A DNA stretch of 34,680 nucleotides from Leptospiraceae bacterium (GTDB lineage: Bacteria > Spirochaetota > Leptospiria > Leptospirales > Leptospiraceae). The DNA lies in assembly GCA_947458405.1 (NCBI GenBank), contig CANGZW010000029.1:1-34680 (forward strand), given 5' to 3'. Of the stretch, positions 1-8,400 are shown one piece after another (the stretch's first letter is position 1; every line of letters starts with the position of its first letter). Made by a program: the position numbers and the translations under genes. The notes under the pieces were generated by a model. The model had not been told where the DNA came from and made no database searches. It saw only the letters and a list, made by a program, of their open reading frames with translations.

Positions 1-861
1 ATATCCATAGATAATGCCCTTCTCTACTCCAATATGGAACATAGAGTTGAGGAAAGAACAAAAGAATTAAAAAAGGCTAATGATGAATTAGCAGATAAAA
101 ATAAGCATATAACAGATAGTATTCAATATGCAAAAACAATCCAAGAGGCAATTCTTCCCTCTAAGTCTTTTATAAAAACAAAATATGACGATTTCTTTAT
201 TAGTTTTTTTCCTAAGGATATTGTATCTGGAGATTTCTTTTGGTTCGCCGAGAATGGAGAATCTAGTTTTATAGCGGCTGTAGATTGCACGGGTCATGGA
301 GTTCCCGGTGCCTTCATGTCTATGATAGGATCTGCAATACTCAATCAAATAGTAAAGGAACTCAAGATTTATGAACCGGCAGATATATTAAACCACCTAA
401 ATCGGAATATTAGAATCGCCCTAAAACAAGATGTCAAAGAGGATGCATCTAGGGATGGAATGGAAATTTGTCTCTGTAGAGTTGATAAAGACAGGGTTGT
501 TTTCTCGGGTGGACATAGACCATTATTTATGGTAAAAAATGGAGAATTTCACACTTATAAAGGAGATAAGGACTCTATTGGTGGAAAACAAAAAACAGAT
601 GACAAATTTTTCACAAATACAGAAATCCCAATAGAAAAAGGCAAACGTACTGCAATATACTTAACAACAGATGGATTCCAGGATCAACCCAATTCAGAGG
701 GTAAAAAAATAGGGTCCAAAGGACTCCATGAAGTAATCATGAGATACAGTAATCTTGATGGAGAGACACAAAAATTAAAATTTGCCGAAGAGCTAAAAAA
801 CCATTCGGGAATTGAGCCCCAAAGAGATGACATTACTGTCATTGGAATTTTGTTTAATTGA
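1..861 (+). CDS. PP2C-type (SpoIIE) phosphatase, C-terminal part; SiaA-like
   Basis: The frame is open from base 1, so the N-terminus lies outside the window; the ATG at base 34 is internal. The first residues (IDNALLYSN) look like the last helix of a GAF domain. A coiled coil follows (EERTKEL to about base 125), then a SpoIIE/PP2C phosphatase domain. Acidic metal-site motifs are present: SGDFFW (about base 229), VDCTGHGVPGA (about base 280), TTDGF (about base 667) and the final DDITVIG. In this family such enzymes dephosphorylate Ser/Thr on a small switch protein. The next two genes encode a SiaB-like kinase and SiaC, so SiaC is the likely substrate; this is inferred from context. Pseudomonas SiaA is a HAMP membrane protein, whereas this one has a GAF-like input. 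The missing front may carry more domains, possibly a kinase/ATPase-GAF chain. Confidence 0.9.
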   Translation: MSIDNALLYSNMEHRVEERTKELKKANDELADKNKHITDSIQYAKTIQEAILPSKSFIKTKYDDFFISFFPKDIVSGDFFWFAENGESSFIAAVDCTGHGVPGAFMSMIGSAILNQIVKELKIYEPADILNHLNRNIRIALKQDVKEDASRDGMEICLCRVDKDRVVFSGGHRPLFMVKNGEFHTYKGDKDSIGGKQKTDDKFFTNTEIPIEKGKRTAIYLTTDGFQDQPNSEGKKIGSKGLHEVIMRYSNLDGETQKLKFAEELKNHSGIEPQRDDITVIGILFN

Positions 862-865
862 GGAT

Positions 866-1462
866 ATGGAAAAGTATATGGTTGACAGAATAAAAAGTAT
901 AACAGGGAATGTAAACGTGAATTCAGTAGATCTCTACGAGCAATATGAAGCAATTAGAGACCATAAAATCCTTTTATCATTCAAAGGTGCTATTTCTCAA
1001 GAAGTGGTAACTGAATTTGGCTCAATGATTCGTTCTTCTCTGAGTACAGAAACAAATACAAAAAAGATTTTTGCAGTATTTATCGAATTAGCACAAAATA
1101 TAGTAAGATACTCTGTTGAAAAAGAACTCAGTTCTGATGGCAACTCTGGAGTAGGAATCATCATCTTGAGAGAGAAAAAAGACTTTTTTTATCTGAGTTC
1201 GGGTAATTTAGTCTTAAAAGATAAGGTTCAGAAGATAAAAGATCGTTGTGAAACTGTTAATAAAATGAATAAAGACGAGTTAAAGGCTTATTATCAAGAA
1301 AAAATCCGTAATCCTACCGATGCTGATAGTAAGGGTGCAGGAGTGGGCTTAATTGATATTGCTAGAAAATCTGAAAATCCCCTACAGTGTGATATTACAC
1401 CTGTGGATGACTTCAATTCCTTTATGGCTCTAACAGTAACATTTAAAAAGGAAAATCAATAA
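866..1462 (+). CDS. siaB: SiaB-like protein kinase (DUF6272, GHKL-type fold)
   Basis: A 198-residue soluble protein. The stretch LYEQYEAIRDHKILLSFKG (from about residue 23) followed by ISQEV is typical of SiaB-family kinases. An N-box-like helix, ELAQNIVRYS (E74, N78), and a glycine-rich GAGVGLIDIA (157-166) outline a GHKL ATP-binding fold. In Pseudomonas aeruginosa, SiaB phosphorylates the switch protein SiaC, opposed by the PP2C SiaA. Here the gene begins 4 nt after the phosphatase stop, and its stop overlaps the siaC start by one base (TAATG). The start is uncertain: ATG 866 is very close to GAGG (860-863), ATG 878 is also in frame, and ATG 812 would overlap the phosphatase gene by 50 nt. 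The family assignment rests on motifs and gene order. Confidence 0.82.
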   Translation: MEKYMVDRIKSITGNVNVNSVDLYEQYEAIRDHKILLSFKGAISQEVVTEFGSMIRSSLSTETNTKKIFAVFIELAQNIVRYSVEKELSSDGNSGVGIIILREKKDFFYLSSGNLVLKDKVQKIKDRCETVNKMNKDELKAYYQEKIRNPTDADSKGAGVGLIDIARKSENPLQCDITPVDDFNSFMALTVTFKKENQ

Positions 1463-1833
1463 TGGAAAAAATAGTAATCCCAAGATCAAAATCCTCCCCG
1501 GAAGTAATAATGGATTATGATAATGGACTTTTGGAAATCATTGGAGAATCATATCCAGAAAATTCTTTGGGTTTTTATAAACCCGTTTACGATTGGTTAA
1601 ATAAATGCATTCAAGATAAAATTCAATTAAAGGTTAATTTTAAATTAAATTACTTTAATACCAGCTCTTCTAAATGTGTTATAGATATTCTTGATTCTTT
1701 AGATAAGTATTTTGTTAATGCAGGAAAAGTAGAAATCAATTGGTACTATGAAGAAGATGATGACGACATGAAAGAAACAGGAGAAGAATTCTCTAGCGAT
1801 CTAAAAGTTCCATTTCAACTAGTCTATTTCTAA
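1462..1833 (+). CDS. siaC: SiaC family switch protein (DUF1987)
   Basis: A 123-residue protein matching DUF1987 along its whole length. It opens IVIPRSKSSPEV, followed by GLLEIIGESYPEN, FYKPVYDWL and the core NFKLNYFNTSSSK. Thr67 in NTSSS lies one residue from the position of the regulated Thr68 of P. aeruginosa SiaC and is the likely phosphorylation site. In the known system, unphosphorylated SiaC binds and activates the diguanylate cyclase SiaD; SiaB phosphorylation blocks this and SiaA reverses it. The C-terminus carries an acidic run (EEDDDD). The start ATG overlaps the siaB stop, with AAGG about 9 nt upstream. A class III nucleotide cyclase, not a GGDEF protein, follows 6 nt downstream. 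Confidence 0.92.
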   Translation: MEKIVIPRSKSSPEVIMDYDNGLLEIIGESYPENSLGFYKPVYDWLNKCIQDKIQLKVNFKLNYFNTSSSKCVIDILDSLDKYFVNAGKVEINWYYEEDDDDMKETGEEFSSDLKVPFQLVYF

Positions 1834-1839
1834 ATTTTC

Positions 1840-3294
1840 ATGGAGAAACATGGAGATTCGGTAGAGGATTTTTTTAAAGATGAGCAGGATCTCCTTTTAC
1901 GGTTTAAAGAAAACTTAAATAATGATCTCGGTTTAGATACTCTCTCTGAAGAGTATAGACTCATGGGATCTAAGTACAATGCACTCTTAAAACAATCAAT
2001 TAAGTTAATGAAAATTGGCGATTCCAATCAGAGACGCCTAATTAAAACACAAAATGACTTAGTGGATACCAATTCTAAGTTAGAACTTTCCTATAATAAT
2101 TTAAAATCTTTGAGTCAATTGGGACAAACATTGACCTCCACTCTCGATACAAAAGAAATCATTTTAACTATTAATGAGCACATCGAAGATATCATGGAAT
2201 CAGATATCATAACAATAGGTATGTATGAAGAGGATAAAGGACTAATCAAATATAAATTTTTAGTAAAGAACCACAAATATATCCCATCCATGGCTTTTGA
2301 GAATTTGAATGAAGATAATCTATCTGCAAGATGTATCAAGAGTAATCATGAAATCATAATCAAAGACCTTGATAATGAATATCCCGACTTTGTAACACAA
2401 ATTCATAATTTATGGGATGAGATAACTCATTCTTTAGTATATTTACCTTTACAGGTTGAAAATAGATTAATCGGTATTTTTAGTGTACAGAGTTATAATA
2501 TAGATGCTTATAACTCGAATCAATTAAGTGTACTACGAACAATGGCATCATATATTGCTATTGCAATTGACAATGCAAATGCTTATAAACTACTTTCCAA
2601 AAAAAATAAACAGTTAAACGAACATCTTGAAAAAATACGTATTTTAAATAATCAACTCGAAGAAGAGATGAATAAATCAGAAAAGCTTCTGTTAAATATC
2701 TTACCAAAGAGTATAGCTGAAAGACTAAAAAAAGGCGAAAACATTATCTCGGATTATTTTCCGGAAGCGAGTGTTCTCTTTGCTGATATCGCAGGGTTTA
2801 CTAAAATGAGTTCCAAAATGTCCTCACAGGAAAAATTAGTAGATATATTAAATGAAATTTTTTCAAGTTTTGACAGGGTAGTTAATAAGTATGGTTTAGA
2901 AAAAATAAAAACAATTGGTGATTGCTATATGTTAGCAGGTGGAATTCCTGTTGCTAGTCCTGATCATTTAGAAAGAACATGTGATGCTTCTTTGGAAATG
3001 ATAGATACTTTCAAAAAACTTCAAGAAGAACTACACATTGAAGTTGCGATACGAATTGGAATAAATGCAGGTCCCATAGTAGCAGGTGTGATTGGTAAAA
3101 ATAAATTTGTGTACGACTTATGGGGTGATACAGTAAATATTGCTTCCCGCATGGAATCATATGGATTTATTGGAAGAATTAATTGTTCAGAATATGTATT
3201 TGAAAAACTAAAAGATAAATATACTTTTGAGGATCGCGGAGAATTTGAAGTAAAGGGGAAAGGCACTATGAGAATGTACTTCCTCAATAGATGA
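1840..3294 (+). CDS. GAF-class III adenylate cyclase, putative SiaC target
   Basis: A 484-residue soluble protein. Residues 1-90 are helical and charged, ending in a coiled coil, and include YNALLKQSIKLMKIGDSNQR (46-65). A GAF domain spans about 95-245, a signalling coiled coil 250-280 and a class III cyclase 285-484. The cyclase has metal aspartates D316 (LFADIAGFT) and D361 (TIGDCY), base-selecting K357 and D426 (VYDLWGD), and transition-state N433 and R437. The Lys/Asp pair predicts ATP and therefore cAMP production. All catalytic residues are present. The gene starts 6 nt after siaC with no clear Shine-Dalgarno, so it may be translationally coupled. It occupies the place of SiaD in the Pseudomonas operon. 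That SiaC binds residues 1-90 is an inference. Confidence 0.92.
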   Translation: MEKHGDSVEDFFKDEQDLLLRFKENLNNDLGLDTLSEEYRLMGSKYNALLKQSIKLMKIGDSNQRRLIKTQNDLVDTNSKLELSYNNLKSLSQLGQTLTSTLDTKEIILTINEHIEDIMESDIITIGMYEEDKGLIKYKFLVKNHKYIPSMAFENLNEDNLSARCIKSNHEIIIKDLDNEYPDFVTQIHNLWDEITHSLVYLPLQVENRLIGIFSVQSYNIDAYNSNQLSVLRTMASYIAIAIDNANAYKLLSKKNKQLNEHLEKIRILNNQLEEEMNKSEKLLLNILPKSIAERLKKGENIISDYFPEASVLFADIAGFTKMSSKMSSQEKLVDILNEIFSSFDRVVNKYGLEKIKTIGDCYMLAGGIPVASPDHLERTCDASLEMIDTFKKLQEELHIEVAIRIGINAGPIVAGVIGKNKFVYDLWGDTVNIASRMESYGFIGRINCSEYVFEKLKDKYTFEDRGEFEVKGKGTMRMYFLNR

Positions 3295-3296
3295 CA

Positions 3297-3328
3297 CTAA
3301 GACAAAACTGGCTTAGATAAACTTTTTA
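3297..3328 (+). terminator. weak terminator-like hairpin after the sia-cyclase operon
   Basis: CTAAG (3297-3301) pairs with CTTAG (3312-3316). After an A-G mismatch, CA (3303-3304) pairs with TG (3309-3310), leaving a 4-nt loop. A short T run (3323-3327) follows. The stem is AT-rich and the T tract broken, so termination may be inefficient. Confidence 0.35.
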
Positions 3329-3483
3329 AATATTTACAAAAAATAATCTCCTCTCGAATCTAAAATTGAATCACAACCATTTGTAATCCTTCTCAATTAA
3401 AGCTAGAAAATACTTAATTCTTTATTATTGATAATTATAAATATTATTTGACTTTAAAACTTTGCTTATATTCATTTAAAATC

Positions 3484-3798
3484 ATGACACATAGAGAAGC
3501 ATTTATAATTACCTGTATTGAATTGACAAGAATGGATGGAGAGCTCTCCCCTGCTGAAATGAATCGTTGTTTGGGAGTTTTAAAAGCATTGGGATTTACT
3601 AATTCTGAATTTGATAATGTTGAGAATAATTTAGACCAATTCACCGAAGAAGAATTAATTGCCTCAATTAAAGATATGGCAGTTATCATGAAAAAGAATT
3701 TACTTTTGGCAATGCAAGAGATAGCCGGTTCGGATGGAGCGGATGAATCAGAATTAGAATTTATTACAACAATAAGAGAGATTATTAAGCAAAATTAA
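3484..3798 (+). CDS. TerB-like small acidic protein
   Basis: A 104-residue all-helical, soluble, acidic protein. RMDGELSPAEMNRCL near residue 17 and a second acidic segment GSDGADESELEF near residue 84 resemble the paired Asp/Glu helices of TerB/DjlA-N domains, which bind divalent metal. The biological role is unknown. ATG 3484 is preferred over the in-frame TTG at 3448, because TerB homology begins right after it. A TTGACT at 3448-3453 could be a -35 box, but no convincing -10 follows. The gene stands alone, about 190 nt after the cyclase operon, and ends in a strong bidirectional terminator. Confidence 0.65.
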   Translation: MTHREAFIITCIELTRMDGELSPAEMNRCLGVLKALGFTNSEFDNVENNLDQFTEEELIASIKDMAVIMKKNLLLAMQEIAGSDGADESELEFITTIREIIKQN

Positions 3799-3803
3799 AA
3801 GAA

Positions 3804-3828
3804 GGGATTCCAAGAATCCCATTTTTTT
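3804..3828. terminator. bidirectional intrinsic terminator
   Basis: GGGATTC (3804-3810) and GAATCCC (3814-3820) form a perfect 7-bp stem with a CAA loop, followed by seven T (3822-3828). On the other strand an A-rich stretch (3791-3800) gives a U-rich tail. It sits between the convergent terB-like gene and uppP; the last uppP codons lie at the edge of the T run. Confidence 0.85.
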
Positions 3829-4669
3829 ATTTCAAATAGAATAAGTATAGTACAACAGAACCCAATACGATTCTATAAATACCAAAGGCTTCAAAAGTAT
3901 GTGTTTTTATATAAATTAAAAACAATCGTATTACTAAAACACAAAAAATAAAGCTAAGTGAAAAACCCATCGCTAAAAATGGAATATTCTCTGTATTTAA
4001 TATAGCCCTATATTTTATTAATTTGTAAGCACCTGCCGCAAATAAAACCGGTATAGCTAAAAAGAATGAATATTCCGCCGCTTCCCTTCGACTCAATCCA
4101 AGAAGTCTTCCACTGAGAATTGTTGCAGCACTTCTAGATACTCCGGGAATAAGTGCAATGCATTGAAATATTCCAATGAATATACTTTTTTTTCTGTTAA
4201 GAACATTAAAATCTGGATTGTTTTCGGTCTTAAAAAAACGCTCTACAACTACAATCATTATTCCACCCACTAACCAAGACAGAGATAGTATTACCAAAAG
4301 ATACTCTCCAGACTTTACAGTGTCTAAGAATTTCTTGAATATAAATCCAAATATCATAATTGGTAAACATCCGATCACTATATTTTCAAGAAATTGGTAA
4401 CTTCTAATATCACCCCCTTTTTTAAGGGCATATAGAAGACCAGAGGATATCCTGTCTTTTAAGAGGGCAAAATAAATCATTACAACTGAAAGAATTGCAC
4501 CACTTTGAATAAAAATATCAAATAAATCCTCGAATTCTTCCCCTCCCGATATGTTCTGAAAGGGAAAGTATTTTCCAAATAAAAATAAATGTCCCGTCGA
4601 AGAGACGGGTAAAAATTCTGTAATGGATTCAATAATACTTCTCAGTACTACGTTTATAATATCACTCAT
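3827..4669 (-). CDS. uppP: undecaprenyl-diphosphate phosphatase UppP (BacA)
   Basis: A 280-residue polytopic membrane protein. It dephosphorylates undecaprenyl diphosphate to regenerate the lipid carrier for peptidoglycan and O-antigen synthesis. The N-terminal motif ESITEFLPVSSTGHL carries the essential glutamates, and PGVSRSAAT, followed by GLSRREAAEYSF, is the second active-site motif. The length is normal for the family (about 265-280). It starts at ATG, 8 nt after the preceding lipoprotein gene, and is the last gene of the hisD-panC-mfd-lipoprotein-uppP run. uppS, the synthase for the same carrier, lies in the other minus-strand cluster. Confidence 0.96.
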   Translation of the reverse strand: MSDIINVVLRSIIESITEFLPVSSTGHLFLFGKYFPFQNISGGEEFEDLFDIFIQSGAILSVVMIYFALLKDRISSGLLYALKKGGDIRSYQFLENIVIGCLPIMIFGFIFKKFLDTVKSGEYLLVILSLSWLVGGIMIVVVERFFKTENNPDFNVLNRKKSIFIGIFQCIALIPGVSRSAATILSGRLLGLSRREAAEYSFFLAIPVLFAAGAYKLIKYRAILNTENIPFLAMGFSLSFIFCVLVIRLFLIYIKTHTFEAFGIYRIVLGSVVLYLFYLK

Positions 4670-4677
4670 GCAAATTT

Positions 4678-5376
4678 TTATTTAGGAGTTTCTATTTTTT
4701 TGGTATCAGGGTCTTTTAAATCGGATTCATTTTTTAGATACTGGTCTAAATCAAATTTATCATTGTGTTTGATTTCAACTCTCTCTTTAATTCTCTCCAT
4801 AACTCTTTGAAACTCGGCCTGAGATTGATTGGATTTTAAATAACCTCTTGCAATTAAAGTACACTTATCAAGAGGAAGTGATACAAATCTTTTATCAGTA
4901 GTACGAAGTCTGGTGCATTCATTTTGAGCATCTTCATCTGATATTTTAATTTTTTTTTCAACTTCTTCTTGAATATAAAGCTGTGCAATAGTTTGGGTTT
5001 CTATGTATTTAATAATATCTTTAATTTCAGGTCGATTGGAAAAACCAGTTTTATCAGCGGCACTTCTAACAATTACCGAGTTTCTATAATTATCATAGAA
5101 ATTCTTTTTTTGAAATTTTTGCTGAATTGGTTTGAGTTGTTCATCTAATTCATCCACATCTTTATTGATAATTTCAATTAAATTCTTTTTTTCTAAATTT
5201 TGCATTCTACTAAAATACTCGATTTCAGTTTCAAATGCAGACTTAATTCTATTTGTTGTTATTTTATCCCCACCAATAGTTTCAATTAGTTGGGAATTAT
5301 CTTCATTACAATTTAAGACAATTAAGATTAGGAAAAGTATGGTAGCTAAATGAAGGGATATTTGTTTTAATTTCAT
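4678..5376 (-). CDS. lipoprotein with SurA/PrsA-N-like helical domain
   Basis: A 232-residue protein with a lipoprotein signal peptide: KLKQ, a hydrophobic core, then LIVLNC with Cys23 followed by NEDNS, a loose spirochaete-type lipobox. The mature part is highly charged and helical. GGDKITTNRIKSAFE resembles the opening of SurA/PrsA N-terminal chaperone domains, and KIKISDEDAQNECTRLR resembles their 'is deeaka' helix. No parvulin PPIase domain is visible. Two extra cysteines (near residues 149 and 162) could form a disulfide. A periplasmic folding or outer-membrane biogenesis role is an inference. It starts 44 nt after mfd, with AGG about 7 nt before the ATG, and is cotranscribed with uppP. 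Confidence 0.72.
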   Translation of the reverse strand: MKLKQISLHLATILFLILIVLNCNEDNSQLIETIGGDKITTNRIKSAFETEIEYFSRMQNLEKKNLIEIINKDVDELDEQLKPIQQKFQKKNFYDNYRNSVIVRSAADKTGFSNRPEIKDIIKYIETQTIAQLYIQEEVEKKIKISDEDAQNECTRLRTTDKRFVSLPLDKCTLIARGYLKSNQSQAEFQRVMERIKERVEIKHNDKFDLDQYLKNESDLKDPDTKKIETPK

Positions 5377-5420
5377 GTTTCGGCCTGAGAGTTGTTTTTG
5401 AAGTCTATCTTTTTATTTCC

Positions 5421-8400
5421 CTATTTTCCTGCAATTTTTTTCAGTAAATCGAGGAGACTTCGAATCTTCTCTTCTTCTGAGGAAGGAAAGGGTTTAAATC
5501 GTAAAATTGCGGGCTCATTGGGTAAAATATAAAGCCTACTCTCTTTTTTAGAAAGTAGGGAAATGATTTTCGAAGGATCCCCTTTGAACACATTGCCAGA
5601 TTTTAGTTTTATATCACCATTGTCTTCCACAACTGACTCAAATCCCATTTGGCTTGAAAATGCTCTTACTTTTTCTAATAAAATGAAAGTGTTTACTTCT
5701 GGAGGAAAGTAGCCAAATCTATCCTGCATTTCTTTAGATAAATCATCAATTTCTTCTAAGGTAGAGGCGCCCTCAAATCTTTTATAAAATTCAATTTTTT
5801 GTTTTGAATCGGGAATGTAGGCTTCTGGAATGTAAAAGTTTGCAGATAGATTGATAATTGTCCTAGTTTCAATTTCAATATTTTCATTTTTTAATTTACT
5901 AACAGCTTCATTTAAAAGTTGAACATAGAGATCAAAACCAATATCCATTATGTTTCCACTCTGTTCCTTGCCGAGTAAATTACCAGCACCCCGTATCTCA
6001 AGATCCCGCATAGCAACCTTAAATCCAGAGCCGAGCTCCTGGTATTCATAAATGGTATTTAACCTTTTTTCTGCCGTCTCCGTCAATGCCCTATCCGCTG
6101 GATAAAAAAGATACGCATAGGCTTTTCTTCCACTCCGACCTACTCTTCCCCTTATTTGGTATAGTTGTGATAGTCCAAAAGTGTCTGCCCTCTTAACTAA
6201 AATTGTATTTACGTTCGGCATATCTATTCCCGATTCAATGATAGTTGTTGTAATTAAAACGTCGTACTTCTTATGAAAAAAGTCCATTAGGGTCATTTCT
6301 ACATCTTCTTCAGAAAGCTGACCATGTAAAATTCCAATAGAGATATCAGGCAATAATTTTCCTAAGTAATGTGCCTCCGATTCAATAGTTTCCACTCTAT
6401 TGTGAAGATAAAAAACTTGACCGTCCCTTTCAAGTTCTTTACGGATAGCAGAAATAATGATTTCATCATTTTCCTCTAATACATAGGTTTCAACGCTCTG
6501 TCTATTCTTGGGGGGTGTTTCTATTATAGATAAATCTCTAATACCAGTCAAAGACATATGTAGTGTCCTTGGAATGGGTGTAGCACTGAGAGTGAGAACA
6601 TCGACTAAATTTTTATATTTTTTAATAGTATCTTTTTGGTTTACTCCAAATCTCTGTTCTTCGTCTATAATCAATAATCCTAAATTTTTTGGTTTTAAAC
6701 TTGCACTCAATAATGAATGAGTTCCTACCAATAAATCCAATTCCCCTTTAGAGAATTTTAATATACTTTCTTTAATTTCTTTTGTTGTTTTAAATCGTGA
6801 TACCATATCCAACTTGATTGGATAATTTTTATATCTTTCTTTTAGATTATTGTAATGTTGTAATGTTAAAATTGTTGTGGGTGTAATTAACATTACCTGC
6901 TTACCCGCCATTATTACCTTAAAAGCAGCCCGTATCGCAATTTCTGTTTTACCATACCCCACATCCCCACAAACCAATCTATCCATGGGTCTGTGCGATT
7001 CCAGATCTGATTTTACTGCTTCAATTGCACTCAATTGATCGGGAGTCTCTTCATACTCAAACTCTGCTTCAAATTCTTCCTGCCAGATTGTATCCTGCGG
7101 AAAAGTATACCCCTGTAATTTCATTCTATTTGCATACATAACAAGAAGCTCTTCGGCAAGTCTACCTACTGCTCCCTTAGCCCTATCTAATTTTTTCTTC
7201 CACTGACTTTTTCCTAAAGAATCTAGTTGTGGATTCTCGGATCCCCCTACAAATCTTTGAACGAGAGATATTTGATCCAAGGGAACAAATAATGTATCAC
7301 CTCCACTATAGGTCAATTTAATAAAATCACGAGTTTTTCCATCAGCTAAAACTTTTTCAATACTTGTAAATTTACCTATACCATGATTTACATGTACTAC
7401 GTGGTCTCCTTCTTTTAAATCAATAAAACTTTCAATTGCTTTGGATGATTTTCTTTTAAATCTGGATTTTTTCTTATAATCCCTTCCAAAAATATCATTA
7501 TCCGTCCATACATGGAGATTATATTCTGGAATTATAAAACCATTTCTAATTTCAGATAAAACTAAGGATAATGTCGGACCTTTCAAGGGTTGTTCAAAAG
7601 GAGTGATCTCTTCTGGATCTTCTTGAATTAACTTAATATTTTCTTCTTGGAATAAACCTGAAAGTCTGGAGGTTTGAGCTGAAAAAGAGGACGTTATTAG
7701 TATATTAGAATTTTCTAATTCTCTAAGTTCAATAATTTTTTCACGAACATCCCTAATTTTTCCCCGAAAAGAGTCCACTTCTTTTATAGTGCTCACTAAA
7801 TCATCCTCATTAAAGGGAGGAAGGTTGGAAAATTGTATTCCATTTCCAGTTGCAAGTAATTCATATTCTTCCGAAAAACTTATTAATTTTTCTGGAGAAA
7901 GACAAATTATTTCTTTGGATCTTCTATCAAATAGAATTTTATATTCTCTTTCTAACGCATGAAGTTTTTCTTTAGTTTCCTGATGATTTGGTAGTACAAC
8001 AAGAGGCATTTTTTCAAAATAGGAAAGTAACCCCGAAGGATTATGAACCAAGGCATTTAATTCCTCTAATAAATTCATAGAAGTAGAATCTGTATGTGGT
8101 CTTTTTAAGGATTTATCATAAGTCTCTAATTTTAATAAATATTCTTCCTTTTCAAAAGTATTTAGAATAAATTCATCAGCAGGTAATATAACTACTTCAT
8201 TTATTTCTTTTAATGATTTTTGTGTACTCGGATCAAAAAATTTTATTGATTCTAATGTATCACCAAAAAAATCTAATCGTATGGGCTCTTCCATAAAAGG
8301 AGTAAATACATCTATTATTCCCCCTTTTAGAGAAAAATGTCCATATTGCTCACAAATTTCATCTCTCTTATACCCGAGATTTACCAAATCTCTAGTTAAT

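Noticed and set aside
812-865. Extended siaB start at ATG 812
   Set aside because: It would overlap the phosphatase gene by 50 nt and add residues that are a frame-shifted reading of its conserved C-terminus; ATG 866 or 878 fits the family start.
3295-3447. Possible RNA gene after the cyclase operon
   Set aside because: Apart from the weak hairpin at 3297-3316 the stretch is AT-rich with no cloverleaf or conserved RNA pattern.
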